Below, piece by piece: positions 37,181 through 45,732 of a stretch of 64,000 bases of DNA (the stretch's first letter is position 1; each line of letters begins with the position of its first letter). The position numbers and the translations under genes were made by a program. The notes under the pieces were generated by a model, which saw only the letters and a program-made list of their open reading frames with translations, ran no database searches and was not told where the DNA came from. The DNA comes from Lactobacillus apis. Lineage in GTDB: Bacteria; Bacillota; Bacilli; Lactobacillales; Lactobacillaceae. The stretch covers positions 235,285 to 299,284 of the forward strand of contig NZ_PDKP01000001.1 of assembly GCF_002837055.1 (NCBI RefSeq), read 5' to 3'.

Positions 37181-39980
37181 TTAAAAACTTCCTTTCACTA
37201 GCCAATGGAGTCTCTGCTAAAACAGCTTTGATGTTAGCGAAATCTTCATCGGAGATATTAACAAATGGTAACATTGTATTCATTTCAATTAATGAACTTC
37301 CACCAAATGTGTCAAGGTTATTTTGATCTTGTAAGAAACCAAAGACACCATTCAGTGGTGACAATTTTTCTACTAATTCAGAATCTGCCATAAGGTCTTT
37401 GGCTGGCATATCAATGTTGTAGTATTCGATATAGCTAGAACTTGGAACATAACTGATAGAATATTGTCCACCGGTTAGCTTAAGTGGCAGACTAGTGGCT
37501 TCACCATTAAGCTGAACTTCACCAGTAGCACGTGGTAATTTCACTGTTACTTGTTGACCAAATGGAATATTCAGGTTGAGCTTGATTGTGTGTTGTTCAT
37601 CAGTTTCAAGTTGGTATTCAATTTGAAGATCACCGTATGAACTTTCATAATGACCTTGAACATGCTTGAGACGGTAATCAAATTGTGGTGCCAAAGTGAC
37701 TTCTTGATAGCCATTTGTTTGAGAACTGATTCCAAGTACTTGCTGGTAAACCCACTGCATAATCGCACCAATAGAGTAGTGGTTAAGTGAGTTCATTCCT
37801 TCAGGATTCATTGAGCCATCAGGCATAACTGAATTCCAACGTTCCCAAATTGTTGTTGCACCTAAATTAACTGCATAAAGCCAACTTGGGAAGTCTTCAT
37901 TTAAGAAGATTTGTGTTGCAAGCTTGTGTTCGCCGTTTTCAGAAAGAACACGACAAACAATTGGTGTACCAACAAAACCAGTCTTTAGATGGTTATTATC
38001 TTTACCAAGGCGAGTAACTAGGTCTTTAACGACACGTTGCTTTTGCTCATCAGGTACTAAATCAAAGGCTAGAGCTAATGCATAAGCTGTTTGTGTATCA
38101 ATTGATAAACGTCCAGTTGCAGTAATATATTCGTTAGAAATAGCTTTTTTAATTGCTTTAGCTTGTTTTGAGTACTTAGCAGCATCATCGCTAAAACCAA
38201 GTATTTGTGCTGTTTCAGCGACAATAGAAGTAGAGTAGTAATAGTAAACAGAAGCAATGAAGTCTTCATCAGTTTTACCAGTTGGCATTGCTGGATTTTC
38301 ACCATCTAGTGAAAGCCAGTCACCGAATTGGAAGCAGCCTGTCCAAAGGTTCTTAGTTGAAGTGTTTTTACCAATCCATTCAACCCAAGCTTTCATGCTT
38401 GAGTAATTTTGACGTAAAATAGCGGGATCATTATATGCTTGGTAAACAGTCCATGGAATAATTGTTGCAGCATCACCCCAAATTGCAGCGCCACCGCTAC
38501 CATTACCCATTGCTGGAGCATACATTGTGAGCATGCCATCATGAGCATTCTGTTCGATTTGCATATCACGTGCATATTTCTTAAAGAATGCATAGGTATC
38601 CATGTTCAAAACGGCTGTTGCTGAAAATACATCTGCATCACCAGTCCAACCAAGACGTTCATCACGTTGAGGACAGTCGGTAGGGACATCAAAGAAATTA
38701 CTCTTTTGACCCCAAATTACGTTTTGCAAAAGGCGATTGACTTTCGCATTATCTGTTGTAATTCCGCCAGTAGTTTTCATATCGGAGTAAATGACTGCTG
38801 AGCGAAAATCTTCTTTCTTAAGTGGCTTGGTATTACCTGTAACTTTTGCATAGCGGTAACCATAGTAAGTAAAGTGGGGACGAACCCATTTTTCTTTACC
38901 ACCAGAAGTATACTTGAAGGCGGCGCGGGCTTCACGAAGGTTGTCCCGGTAAAAATTACCGTTTTGTAAAATTTCCCCAACTTGAAGTTCAATTGTTTGT
39001 CCCGCAGGTTCATGATTGAAAAGCTCAGGCCAACCTGCATGATTTTGGCCAAAATCTAAGACAGTTTCACCAGCAGGAGTTTGAATGATTTCTTTAACTG
39101 GTAAGTATTCTTCAACTTTAAGTGGCAAGCTTAAACGATCATGCAGAATTTCTTTAGAGTGATCAATGATTACTGCTGGTTCCCAGTTAGTAATTTCCTT
39201 TGTGTCATCTAAGTCCTCACCGTAGTAAATTGCTGACTTAGTAACTTTTCCAGAAGTTGTTTGCCATGAATCATCCGTGTTAATTACTTCTTCAGTCCCA
39301 TCAGCAAAGGTTAAATGCAGTTCTGCAATGGCCATTTGACGATCACCATAAATATTTTCTTGACCGCCGTCAAAGCCGAAGTTTCCTTTATACCAACCGT
39401 CGCCTAGAGAAATCAATAATTCATGCTTTTGAGTTTTTTGTAAAAAACTAGTGACATCATATGTCTGAACTTGGGTTACTTGATCATAGGCAGTTACACC
39501 AGGCGCAAGTAATTCATCACCAATTTTTTCGTTGTTGAAGTAAACTTCGTAAACACCTAAACCAGTCATGTAAAGACGTGCACTAGTAATTTCTTTATCT
39601 AATGCAAATTCTTTTCTTAACAAAGTATTTTGCAAATCCTTGTTACTGTTTCCAATCCAGTTAGCTGAAAATGGTTCAGTTATTTTTCCAGTTTCGAAAA
39701 AACTATCCTTAGTTATTTCATCACCGGCATTTTGAACGGAAACAGACACTGTATAGTGGGTACGAGGTTCTAACTCGATTGCAAAATCAAAAAAGTTATT
39801 GTCATAGTTTTGCCAATCAGAGTCGTAAACAGCTTCATCGGTTTTTATAATGACTCTTTTTTTGGTTTCCGTCATAGGTTTAGAGCTATTTACACTAAAT
39901 TCAATATGTAAATGGTTATCTAAGTCAAAACCAAGTGGAGTGGTCATATGGTTAATTGAAATTTGACTAATTTCGATCAT
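37161..39980 (-). CDS. GH78 alpha-L-rhamnosidase
   Basis: Hydrolyses terminal alpha-L-rhamnose from plant glycosides. The 939-aa protein lacks a signal peptide, so acts in the cytoplasm. N-terminal beta domains (up to about 330) precede the (alpha/alpha)6 catalytic domain with DVPTDCPQRDERLGWTGDA, the GH78 acid-bearing motif, and MNSLNHYSIGAIMQWVY with the second conserved region. After the usual C-terminal beta domain there is an extra tail of roughly 95 residues (from PAKDLMADSELVEKL) that I do not recognise. Second gene of the operon, 12 bp after GH3. Confidence 0.92.
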   Translation of the reverse strand: MIEISQISINHMTTPLGFDLDNHLHIEFSVNSSKPMTETKKRVIIKTDEAVYDSDWQNYDNNFFDFAIELEPRTHYTVSVSVQNAGDEITKDSFFETGKITEPFSANWIGNSNKDLQNTLLRKEFALDKEITSARLYMTGLGVYEVYFNNEKIGDELLAPGVTAYDQVTQVQTYDVTSFLQKTQKHELLISLGDGWYKGNFGFDGGQENIYGDRQMAIAELHLTFADGTEEVINTDDSWQTTSGKVTKSAIYYGEDLDDTKEITNWEPAVIIDHSKEILHDRLSLPLKVEEYLPVKEIIQTPAGETVLDFGQNHAGWPELFNHEPAGQTIELQVGEILQNGNFYRDNLREARAAFKYTSGGKEKWVRPHFTYYGYRYAKVTGNTKPLKKEDFRSAVIYSDMKTTGGITTDNAKVNRLLQNVIWGQKSNFFDVPTDCPQRDERLGWTGDADVFSATAVLNMDTYAFFKKYARDMQIEQNAHDGMLTMYAPAMGNGSGGAAIWGDAATIIPWTVYQAYNDPAILRQNYSSMKAWVEWIGKNTSTKNLWTGCFQFGDWLSLDGENPAMPTGKTDEDFIASVYYYYSTSIVAETAQILGFSDDAAKYSKQAKAIKKAISNEYITATGRLSIDTQTAYALALAFDLVPDEQKQRVVKDLVTRLGKDNNHLKTGFVGTPIVCRVLSENGEHKLATQIFLNEDFPSWLYAVNLGATTIWERWNSVMPDGSMNPEGMNSLNHYSIGAIMQWVYQQVLGISSQTNGYQEVTLAPQFDYRLKHVQGHYESSYGDLQIEYQLETDEQHTIKLNLNIPFGQQVTVKLPRATGEVQLNGEATSLPLKLTGGQYSISYVPSSSYIEYYNIDMPAKDLMADSELVEKLSPLNGVFGFLQDQNNLDTFGGSSLIEMNTMLPFVNISDEDFANIKAVLAETPLASERKFLNEGRTI

Positions 39981-39992
39981 TTTTAGCTCCCT

Positions 39993-41696
39993 TTACAAGC
40001 GTGTGTCAAAACGACCACAGAATGGATCAACTGGGTTAGTACCAATGAATTTTTCTTCGCCGGTCATCTTTCTCAGCAATGCATCAATGGTAACGTCATT
40101 ACCTGTATATGCGTTGACGTAAGTTGAAACCATTGGAATATCGAAGAGGTGATATGGGTTGCAAGTTGAAACAAAAACAGTTGGAATGTCTTTCATGAAC
40201 CATGGAGCATCAGCAGCCATTAAGTGAATCCAGTCAAGACGGGTAGTGGTTTGATTAGAAGCAGTTTCAACGTTACCAACGTAAAAAGCTAAGTCAAATT
40301 GGTCTTTTTCGTATTGAACACCACCTGCAAATACTTCTTGGAAGTTTAAGTGTTGGCGATCAAAGACAGTAACTTCAAAGCCTTTTTCTTCAAGTTTTTC
40401 CTTAAATTTAGCAGTAACCTTGCCACCTTCTTTAAAGCCACCGTCATCGTTGTCACCTAAAACTACTAGGCGAACACGAGGATATTTTTTAGGTGTAATT
40501 GGCAACAAGTTGTCACGATCTTTAACAAGGGTAACTGATTCAGTTGCAACTTTAGCAGCTAACTTTTCATGTTCAGCAAGCTTTAAGTCAATGTTACTTG
40601 AAGTAGGTTCACAAAGTTCACAATCAGTGTTCATAACACCTTGTGCTACCTTAGTTCCGATAATTCTAGTAACAGCTTCATCCACTCTGTCCATTGAAAT
40701 GGTACCGTTAGCCACTGCATCAGTAATGAACTTGTAATCTTCGTCAATGTCTTTGTTGAATAAGATCATGTCGATTCCTGCGTTAATTGTAGCTGGTAAA
40801 GCTTCAGAACGTGGCATGATTGCATTATAACCAATCATTGGCGTAGCGTCTGTAATTGTCAAACCGTTGAAGTTTAAAACGTCGCGAAGTAGGCCATCAA
40901 TTAATAATTTAGAAGTTGAGGCTGGACGCAAGTCTTTATCTTCAATTCCTGGTTGTAATTTTTGTTCCCAAGCAGGTTGCATAATGTGAGCAATCATAAT
41001 ACTTGGTAAGCCATTTTCAATTAAGTGGTGGTATATTTCACCGTATGATTCCATCCATTCATCAGCAGAAAGTGAATTGATTGAACTTAAAAGGTGTTGG
41101 TCGCGTTCATCAACACCGTCACCAGGGAAGTGTTTAGCAACAGGAATAACGTGATTAGCATTAAGTCCTTCGATTTCTGCATCGGACATTTTAATTACGC
41201 GGTCCTTGTCACTACCAAAAGTACGTGAGTTCATAATTGGATTGCGGAAGTTCATGTCAAGGTCAACAATTGGTGCAAAAGACATGTTGCCTCCAACTTG
41301 TTTTGCTTCATAACCTGAAACATCACCGAGGTTATATGCGTTTTCTGGATTATCAGTTGCTGCCACTTGAAGTGGACGCCCAACCCAAGTACCTTCATTA
41401 ACCAAGCCATTACCACCAGCTTCAAGGTTTGCGGCAATTAATAGTGGAATATCACTTGCTTCTTGTGAAGTGGCAATTTCATGTTGCAATTTTTTAGCAG
41501 CGTCAGGACGGTACATGATTCCGCCTGGTTGATACTTTTTAACAAATTCTTTTAAGTCTGTGTTTTCTTCGTCTTCACCAATAACGAAGAACAGTTGTCC
41601 AATTTTTGCTTCAGTTGACATGCTAGCTACTTTTTGCTTTACAAAGTCGATTTGTGAAGCAGACAAGTTATAAGGCTTTTTCGATAAGTCTGTCAT
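39993..41696 (-). CDS. GH3-family enzyme with NagZ-type Asp-His dyad
   Basis: Cytoplasmic GH3 protein of 567 aa, no signal peptide. An N-terminal TIM barrel carries KHFPGDGVDERDQH (188-201), where Asp 199 and His 201 match the acid/base dyad of NagZ-type enzymes, and GLTITDATPMIG with nucleophile Asp 283. A C-terminal alpha/beta sandwich (about 380-567) follows. Ordinary GH3 beta-glucosidases use a C-terminal Glu instead. It heads the operon with GH78 and pgmB and is divergent from the AraC gene. Beta-glucosidase, beta-hexosaminidase or retaining phosphorylase activity all remain possible. CGGAGGAAA is the SD. Confidence 0.85.
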   Translation of the reverse strand: MTDLSKKPYNLSASQIDFVKQKVASMSTEAKIGQLFFVIGEDEENTDLKEFVKKYQPGGIMYRPDAAKKLQHEIATSQEASDIPLLIAANLEAGGNGLVNEGTWVGRPLQVAATDNPENAYNLGDVSGYEAKQVGGNMSFAPIVDLDMNFRNPIMNSRTFGSDKDRVIKMSDAEIEGLNANHVIPVAKHFPGDGVDERDQHLLSSINSLSADEWMESYGEIYHHLIENGLPSIMIAHIMQPAWEQKLQPGIEDKDLRPASTSKLLIDGLLRDVLNFNGLTITDATPMIGYNAIMPRSEALPATINAGIDMILFNKDIDEDYKFITDAVANGTISMDRVDEAVTRIIGTKVAQGVMNTDCELCEPTSSNIDLKLAEHEKLAAKVATESVTLVKDRDNLLPITPKKYPRVRLVVLGDNDDGGFKEGGKVTAKFKEKLEEKGFEVTVFDRQHLNFQEVFAGGVQYEKDQFDLAFYVGNVETASNQTTTRLDWIHLMAADAPWFMKDIPTVFVSTCNPYHLFDIPMVSTYVNAYTGNDVTIDALLRKMTGEEKFIGTNPVDPFCGRFDTRL

Positions 41697-41844
41697 AATT
41701 TTCCTCCGTGTGCTATAAATATAAATTGATTTCGAGTTTATTTTAATCTAGTGTTTGTTTTTGTGCTATTGCCAAAAGTCATAAAAGTTGTGTTGATATC
41801 ACAGTTTTATTTTTTAATGCTTTTAATCATAAAAGGAGGTAAAA

Positions 41845-42855
41845 ATGAAAGACCAAGTATTGAGTTTACTTAGGAAAAACAATGCGCCGCGAGATTGGGA
41901 AGATGTGCTTGCTACTGTTAAAGAAAGCGGTAATTTGACTAAAAGAGTAGGCAAGGTAAACGATGAGCCAATTTATCGTTTTTTTGACACATATTCAGAT
42001 GATTTGACTTTAAACAGTAGTTCAATTTCAATTGCGGTGCAGCCAACTGAATCATTCGTACCGTATCATCTTCATAATTATATTGAGATTATGATACCCT
42101 TAGTGGAGGATTGCACTGTGGTATTAGAGCATTCAGAAGTCAAGGTCAATCAGGATGATTTGATTTTTATGGGCAATCGAACCGTTCATAAAGTGAAACC
42201 GATTAGTAAAAATGGAATAGTAGTAAATATTGCCTTGCGAAGCTCAGCTTTTTCACTAAATGAACTAGATTATTTAAAAAACAAAAAGAATAGTTCAAAT
42301 ATCTCAAATATTCTTTTCTCACTTTTGTCTGATGAAGAATATGGTGAAGGAAGATATAGTCTATTCAAGACAAATCATGATCGAAAAATAACTGAGCTTA
42401 TCTATGATGTAATCGATGAATATTATCATCCTGACATTCAATCTGACCAGCTGATTAGGTTGGAAATGCTCACACTTTTTTCGCGGTTAATCCGTCAGAC
42501 AGCAAATTCAGAAATAAAGGTAAAAGATTATCGCAAAAAGAACAATAATCTGTTGTCACTTCTTTTATACATCGAAAAACACTACAGCCACATAACCCTA
42601 CAAGAAATGGCTAAGCGTTTTGGCTTTAATCCTAATTATTTGTCTGATTATCTTAAAAAACAAACCGGTAAAACCTTTATTCAGCTGGTTCACCTGCAAA
42701 GAATAAATGTTGCTGCTGAATACTTGACTTATACCACTGCTCCAATTGAGCGAATCGCAAATCGAGTTGGGTATGAAAATCCATCATATTTTTATAAAAT
42801 TTTCAAAAAATATTTTGGAATTTCACCAGCTGAATACCGTAATAAAAATAGTTAA
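41845..42855 (+). CDS. AraC-family regulator with cupin sensor
   Basis: A 336-aa regulator with an N-terminal cupin domain (VPYHLHNYIEIMIPL, then a second His in NRTVHKVKP) and C-terminal double HTH (ITLQEMAKRFGFNPNYLSDYLKKQTGKTF and IANRVGYENPSYFYKIFKKYFGISPAEYR). AAAGGAGG precedes ATG 41845. It lies between the GH3-GH78-pgmB operon and genes whose promoters share a 39-bp box, so it is the best candidate for the activator binding that box. Inducer is probably a glycoside or its product; not shown. Confidence 0.92.
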   Translation: MKDQVLSLLRKNNAPRDWEDVLATVKESGNLTKRVGKVNDEPIYRFFDTYSDDLTLNSSSISIAVQPTESFVPYHLHNYIEIMIPLVEDCTVVLEHSEVKVNQDDLIFMGNRTVHKVKPISKNGIVVNIALRSSAFSLNELDYLKNKKNSSNISNILFSLLSDEEYGEGRYSLFKTNHDRKITELIYDVIDEYYHPDIQSDQLIRLEMLTLFSRLIRQTANSEIKVKDYRKKNNNLLSLLLYIEKHYSHITLQEMAKRFGFNPNYLSDYLKKQTGKTFIQLVHLQRINVAAEYLTYTTAPIERIANRVGYENPSYFYKIFKKYFGISPAEYRNKNS

Positions 42856-42861
42856 AAACGT

Positions 42862-42891
42862 AGCTGATATAATATCTTGTCAGCTTTTTTT
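42862..42891 (+). terminator. Terminator of the AraC gene
   Basis: AGCTGA pairs with TCAGCT around a 12-base loop, followed by a run of seven T. Confidence 0.72.
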
Positions 42892-42915
42892 GTACATGTT
42901 ATTTTAAATAAAAAC

Positions 42916-42954
42916 TGGGAAATGAATATAATTCTTCTGTTTTTTGGATATGGT
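42916..42954 (+). promoter_or_regulatory. Glycoside-regulon box A
   Basis: TGGGAAA, 14 bases, then CTGTTTTTTGGATATGGT. The right end overlaps the -35 position of a promoter whose -10 is TATACT at 42975-42980. A cre-like TGAAAGCG begins at 42995, just downstream of the -10. Serves the MFS gene at 43028. Confidence 0.85.
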
Positions 42955-43027
42955 CAAATTCTTGCTCTGGCTAATATACTTTTTAAGTGAAATCTGAAAG
43001 CGAATTCTAGCTAAGGAGAAGAATTTA

Positions 43028-44221
43028 ATGAATAAAAAACAGATATCCAAAGCGATAGGTATTCTAAGTATGAACCTATTGTTAATGCTCTCAACTGCTG
43101 TAACTTCAGCTATAGCTGCGATTGCAAAATCATTTCCATCTGAGCCAATTTCTAAAGTTCAATTAATTGGTTCAATTCCTCAATTAGGTCAAATTATTGC
43201 TACTGCTTTATTTGCCTACTTGACATTTAAAATGACCAGAAAGAATCTAGGTCTTTTAGCAGTTGCTGTTGTTGGAATTGCTGGAGTTATTCCAGCTATC
43301 TACAGCAGTAGCTTAAATATTATTTTAGCCTGCATGGTTTTAGTAGGTTTTGGTACGGGAACAATTACTAATGTTGTGCCAGTGCTATTACAAGAGAACT
43401 TCGAAGGTGAAGCTCGCGCTACAACAATGGGTTGGGCAACAGGTGTTACTAACGTCGGAATGATGATCTTTACCGCTCTTGGTGGAGTTCTTGGAAGTGC
43501 AAATTGGCGTAATCTTTTCTGGGTATACGCATTAGCTTTAATTGTCTTCATTTTGGCACTTTTATTGATTCCACAAGATAGTAAGCTTGCTAGTTCAGAC
43601 AAAGATAAGAAGTCTGGTGAAAAGACAAGTTTCTGGAAGCTATTAAAGAACTTTAATGGTCTTGTTTATGTACTTTATCTTGTAAACTTCATGCTTTCAT
43701 TAGCAATGATGACTTTCCTTGCAAACCAATCTATCGTTTTAGCAGCTCAAGGAAAAGGAACTGCATATGTGGCAATGGTAACCGCGCTTGGTAATGTTGG
43801 TGGTATTATCACTGCTACTTTCTTAACTTATATTAGAAAATTCACAAAGAGCGATACAATTGCTTGGGGATTTGTTGCATTCGCGCTATCATTCATCTGT
43901 ATTGTATTCTCATCAAATGTTGTGCTTCACATTATCGGTAATGCCTTCTCAGGGATGGGGATTGTTCTAGTTAATGCCACAGCTCCATTTGAAATGTCAC
44001 TTTTGACAGACCAGAAGCAATTCCCATTGGCTATTTCAATTAATACATTACTTGGTTCAATTGCGGGAATGATTGTTCCAATGTTACTTGCAGCAGTAAA
44101 AATTGCACCAGGACATGATTCTTATATTGCAGGAATTGTAATCTCAGCTGTAACTGCTGCTGTACTGTTCATTACTCGCTTTGGTTCAAGAGTAGAAAAG
44201 AACAAACAAAAAGAAGCTTAA
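43028..44221 (+). CDS. MFS transporter in the glycoside locus
   Basis: A 397-aa protein with 12 hydrophobic segments and a central charged loop (SDKDKKSGEKTS). Layout resembles CynX/YbcL-type MFS permeases. TAAGGAG precedes ATG 43028. It has its own box-containing promoter and a terminator, so is a single-gene transcript inside the regulon. It may import an unphosphorylated glycoside or rhamnose-containing disaccharide, or export aglycone; all three are inference. Confidence 0.82.
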   Translation: MNKKQISKAIGILSMNLLLMLSTAVTSAIAAIAKSFPSEPISKVQLIGSIPQLGQIIATALFAYLTFKMTRKNLGLLAVAVVGIAGVIPAIYSSSLNIILACMVLVGFGTGTITNVVPVLLQENFEGEARATTMGWATGVTNVGMMIFTALGGVLGSANWRNLFWVYALALIVFILALLLIPQDSKLASSDKDKKSGEKTSFWKLLKNFNGLVYVLYLVNFMLSLAMMTFLANQSIVLAAQGKGTAYVAMVTALGNVGGIITATFLTYIRKFTKSDTIAWGFVAFALSFICIVFSSNVVLHIIGNAFSGMGIVLVNATAPFEMSLLTDQKQFPLAISINTLLGSIAGMIVPMLLAAVKIAPGHDSYIAGIVISAVTAAVLFITRFGSRVEKNKQKEA

Positions 44222-44290
44222 TTACCAAATCTAGATATGCCAGTGCTGATAATGGCTCAGTACCTCCAAAGAAAAATACATCTAAGTAAA

Positions 44291-44326
44291 AAGAAGACCA
44301 GTTTTTAATTTGAAACTGGTCTTTTT
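44291..44326 (+). terminator. Terminator after the MFS gene
   Basis: A ten-bp perfect stem (AGACCAGTTT and complement), extended by A-T pairs, with a T run. Confidence 0.88.
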
Positions 44327-44347
44327 ATGTTCATTAGTTTTAAAAAC

Positions 44348-44386
44348 TGGGAAAAAGACATATATTTCCTGTTTTTTGAATATGGT
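44348..44386 (+). promoter_or_regulatory. Glycoside-regulon box B
   Basis: Same layout as box A: TGGGAAA, 14 bases, CTGTTTTTTGAATATGGT. The -10 TATACT is at 44406-44411, 19 bases further on, and a cre-like TGAAAGCGAT starts at 44421. Serves the EIIC-GH1-EIIB operon. Confidence 0.85.
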
Positions 44387-44455
44387 TATGTCATTTTTTT
44401 ACTTATATACTTTATTTTACTGAAAGCGATTTATGTTATTTAAGGAGTTTAAGAA

Positions 44456-45730
44456 ATGAAAAAATTTCAAGAGTGGCTAGAAAAATATCTAGTTCCGTTT
44501 TCAAATAAGCTAGGACAAAATAAGGTCCTACAAAGTATTTCATCTGGAATGGTTATGACACTGCCAGTGACAATTGGTGCGTCTATTTTCTCTATTTTTG
44601 CCAGTTTTCCAATTAAACCTGTAGCAGATTGGTTTGCTAAAGTTGGTATTACACCATCCATGACTGCTATCGTTAACGGTACAATGAACATTTTAGCTGT
44701 TTTCATTGCCTTTACAATTGCTTATGACTATGCTCAAAAGTCTAAGGCAAACGGTGTTGTGTCAGGTCTATTAAGTTTGGCCAGCTTTTTCATTTTGATG
44801 CCGCAAGTTATTCCAGGCAAAACACCAATTAATGCATTTAAGATTAACTATCTAGGTAGTGAAGGTATAATTGTTGCTATTTTGCTATCAATTTTAATTG
44901 GTGTCTTCTATGTTAAATTAAGTAGAAACAAGAAGTTAACAATTAAACTACCTGATTCAGTTCCTAGCATGGTTAGTTCATCTATTGAACCTTTAATTAT
45001 TGGAATTATTATTTTTGTTGGCGTATTTATTGTAAGAGCTATTTTTGACTTTTCACCATTTGGAAATGTTTTTGACTTTGTTAATAAGCTAATTACAACT
45101 CCATTATTACATGTAGGTGGTTCACCAATTACATTAATTTTAATTATGGTATTATCCAACCTATTATTTACCTTTGGTATACATCCAGCTGCTATTCAGT
45201 CAGTTATTATTCCAATTGTAATTTCAATGATGGTAGGTAGTACTCCAGCATATCAAGCTGGGAAAACTATCCCATATTTAAGTAATCTAGTTGTATTTTC
45301 ATTTGCAAATAATGATGCTGCTGGTGCTACACTAAGTTTAGTTCTAGTTGCGTTAGTTTTTGGTAAGTCTAAGCGTTACAAGGAATTTTTCAAAGTTTCA
45401 GCTTTACCAAACATTTTTAACATCAACGAGCCAATAATTTTTGGTATGCCGATTGTATTAAACCCAATTATGTTTATTCCATTTATTTTATCTAGTTTTG
45501 TATCCAGTGGTGTAGCTTTATTAGCTGTTAAAATTGGCTTCATTACTAATTACAATCCAAGCTTAGGAATGGGTATGCCTTGGACAATGCCTAAATTAGT
45601 TGCTGATGCAATGATTATGGGCTGGCAAGGTGCAGTTATTTGGATTATCAACTTTGCATTAATGTGTGCAATCTATCTTCCATTCTTTAAGGTTGCAGAC
45701 AAGCAAGCATTAGAGGAGGAAAGTAAATAA
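44456..45730 (+). CDS. PTS lactose/cellobiose-type EIIC
   Basis: Membrane channel component of a cellobiose-family (Lac) PTS, 424 aa with about ten hydrophobic segments. N-terminal FQEWLEKYLVPFSNKLGQNKVLQSI, central HVGGSPITLILIMVLSNLLFTFGIHP and NINEPIIFGMPIVLNPIMFIP (split here by motif) are signatures of CelB-type EIIC. AAGGAG precedes the ATG. First gene of an operon with a GH1 and a separate EIIB, but no EIIA, which must come from elsewhere. Confidence 0.93.
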   Translation: MKKFQEWLEKYLVPFSNKLGQNKVLQSISSGMVMTLPVTIGASIFSIFASFPIKPVADWFAKVGITPSMTAIVNGTMNILAVFIAFTIAYDYAQKSKANGVVSGLLSLASFFILMPQVIPGKTPINAFKINYLGSEGIIVAILLSILIGVFYVKLSRNKKLTIKLPDSVPSMVSSSIEPLIIGIIIFVGVFIVRAIFDFSPFGNVFDFVNKLITTPLLHVGGSPITLILIMVLSNLLFTFGIHPAAIQSVIIPIVISMMVGSTPAYQAGKTIPYLSNLVVFSFANNDAAGATLSLVLVALVFGKSKRYKEFFKVSALPNIFNINEPIIFGMPIVLNPIMFIPFILSSFVSSGVALLAVKIGFITNYNPSLGMGMPWTMPKLVADAMIMGWQGAVIWIINFALMCAIYLPFFKVADKQALEEESK

Positions 45731-45732
45731 AA

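Noticed and set aside
38075-39052. Several open frames of 60-90 codons inside the rhamnosidase gene
   Set aside because: Out-of-frame readings of a motif-confirmed gene.
41697-41844. A fifth regulon box for the GH3 operon
   Set aside because: Read on both strands, only scattered partial matches such as GACTTTTGGCAATAG were seen, without the fixed spacing.
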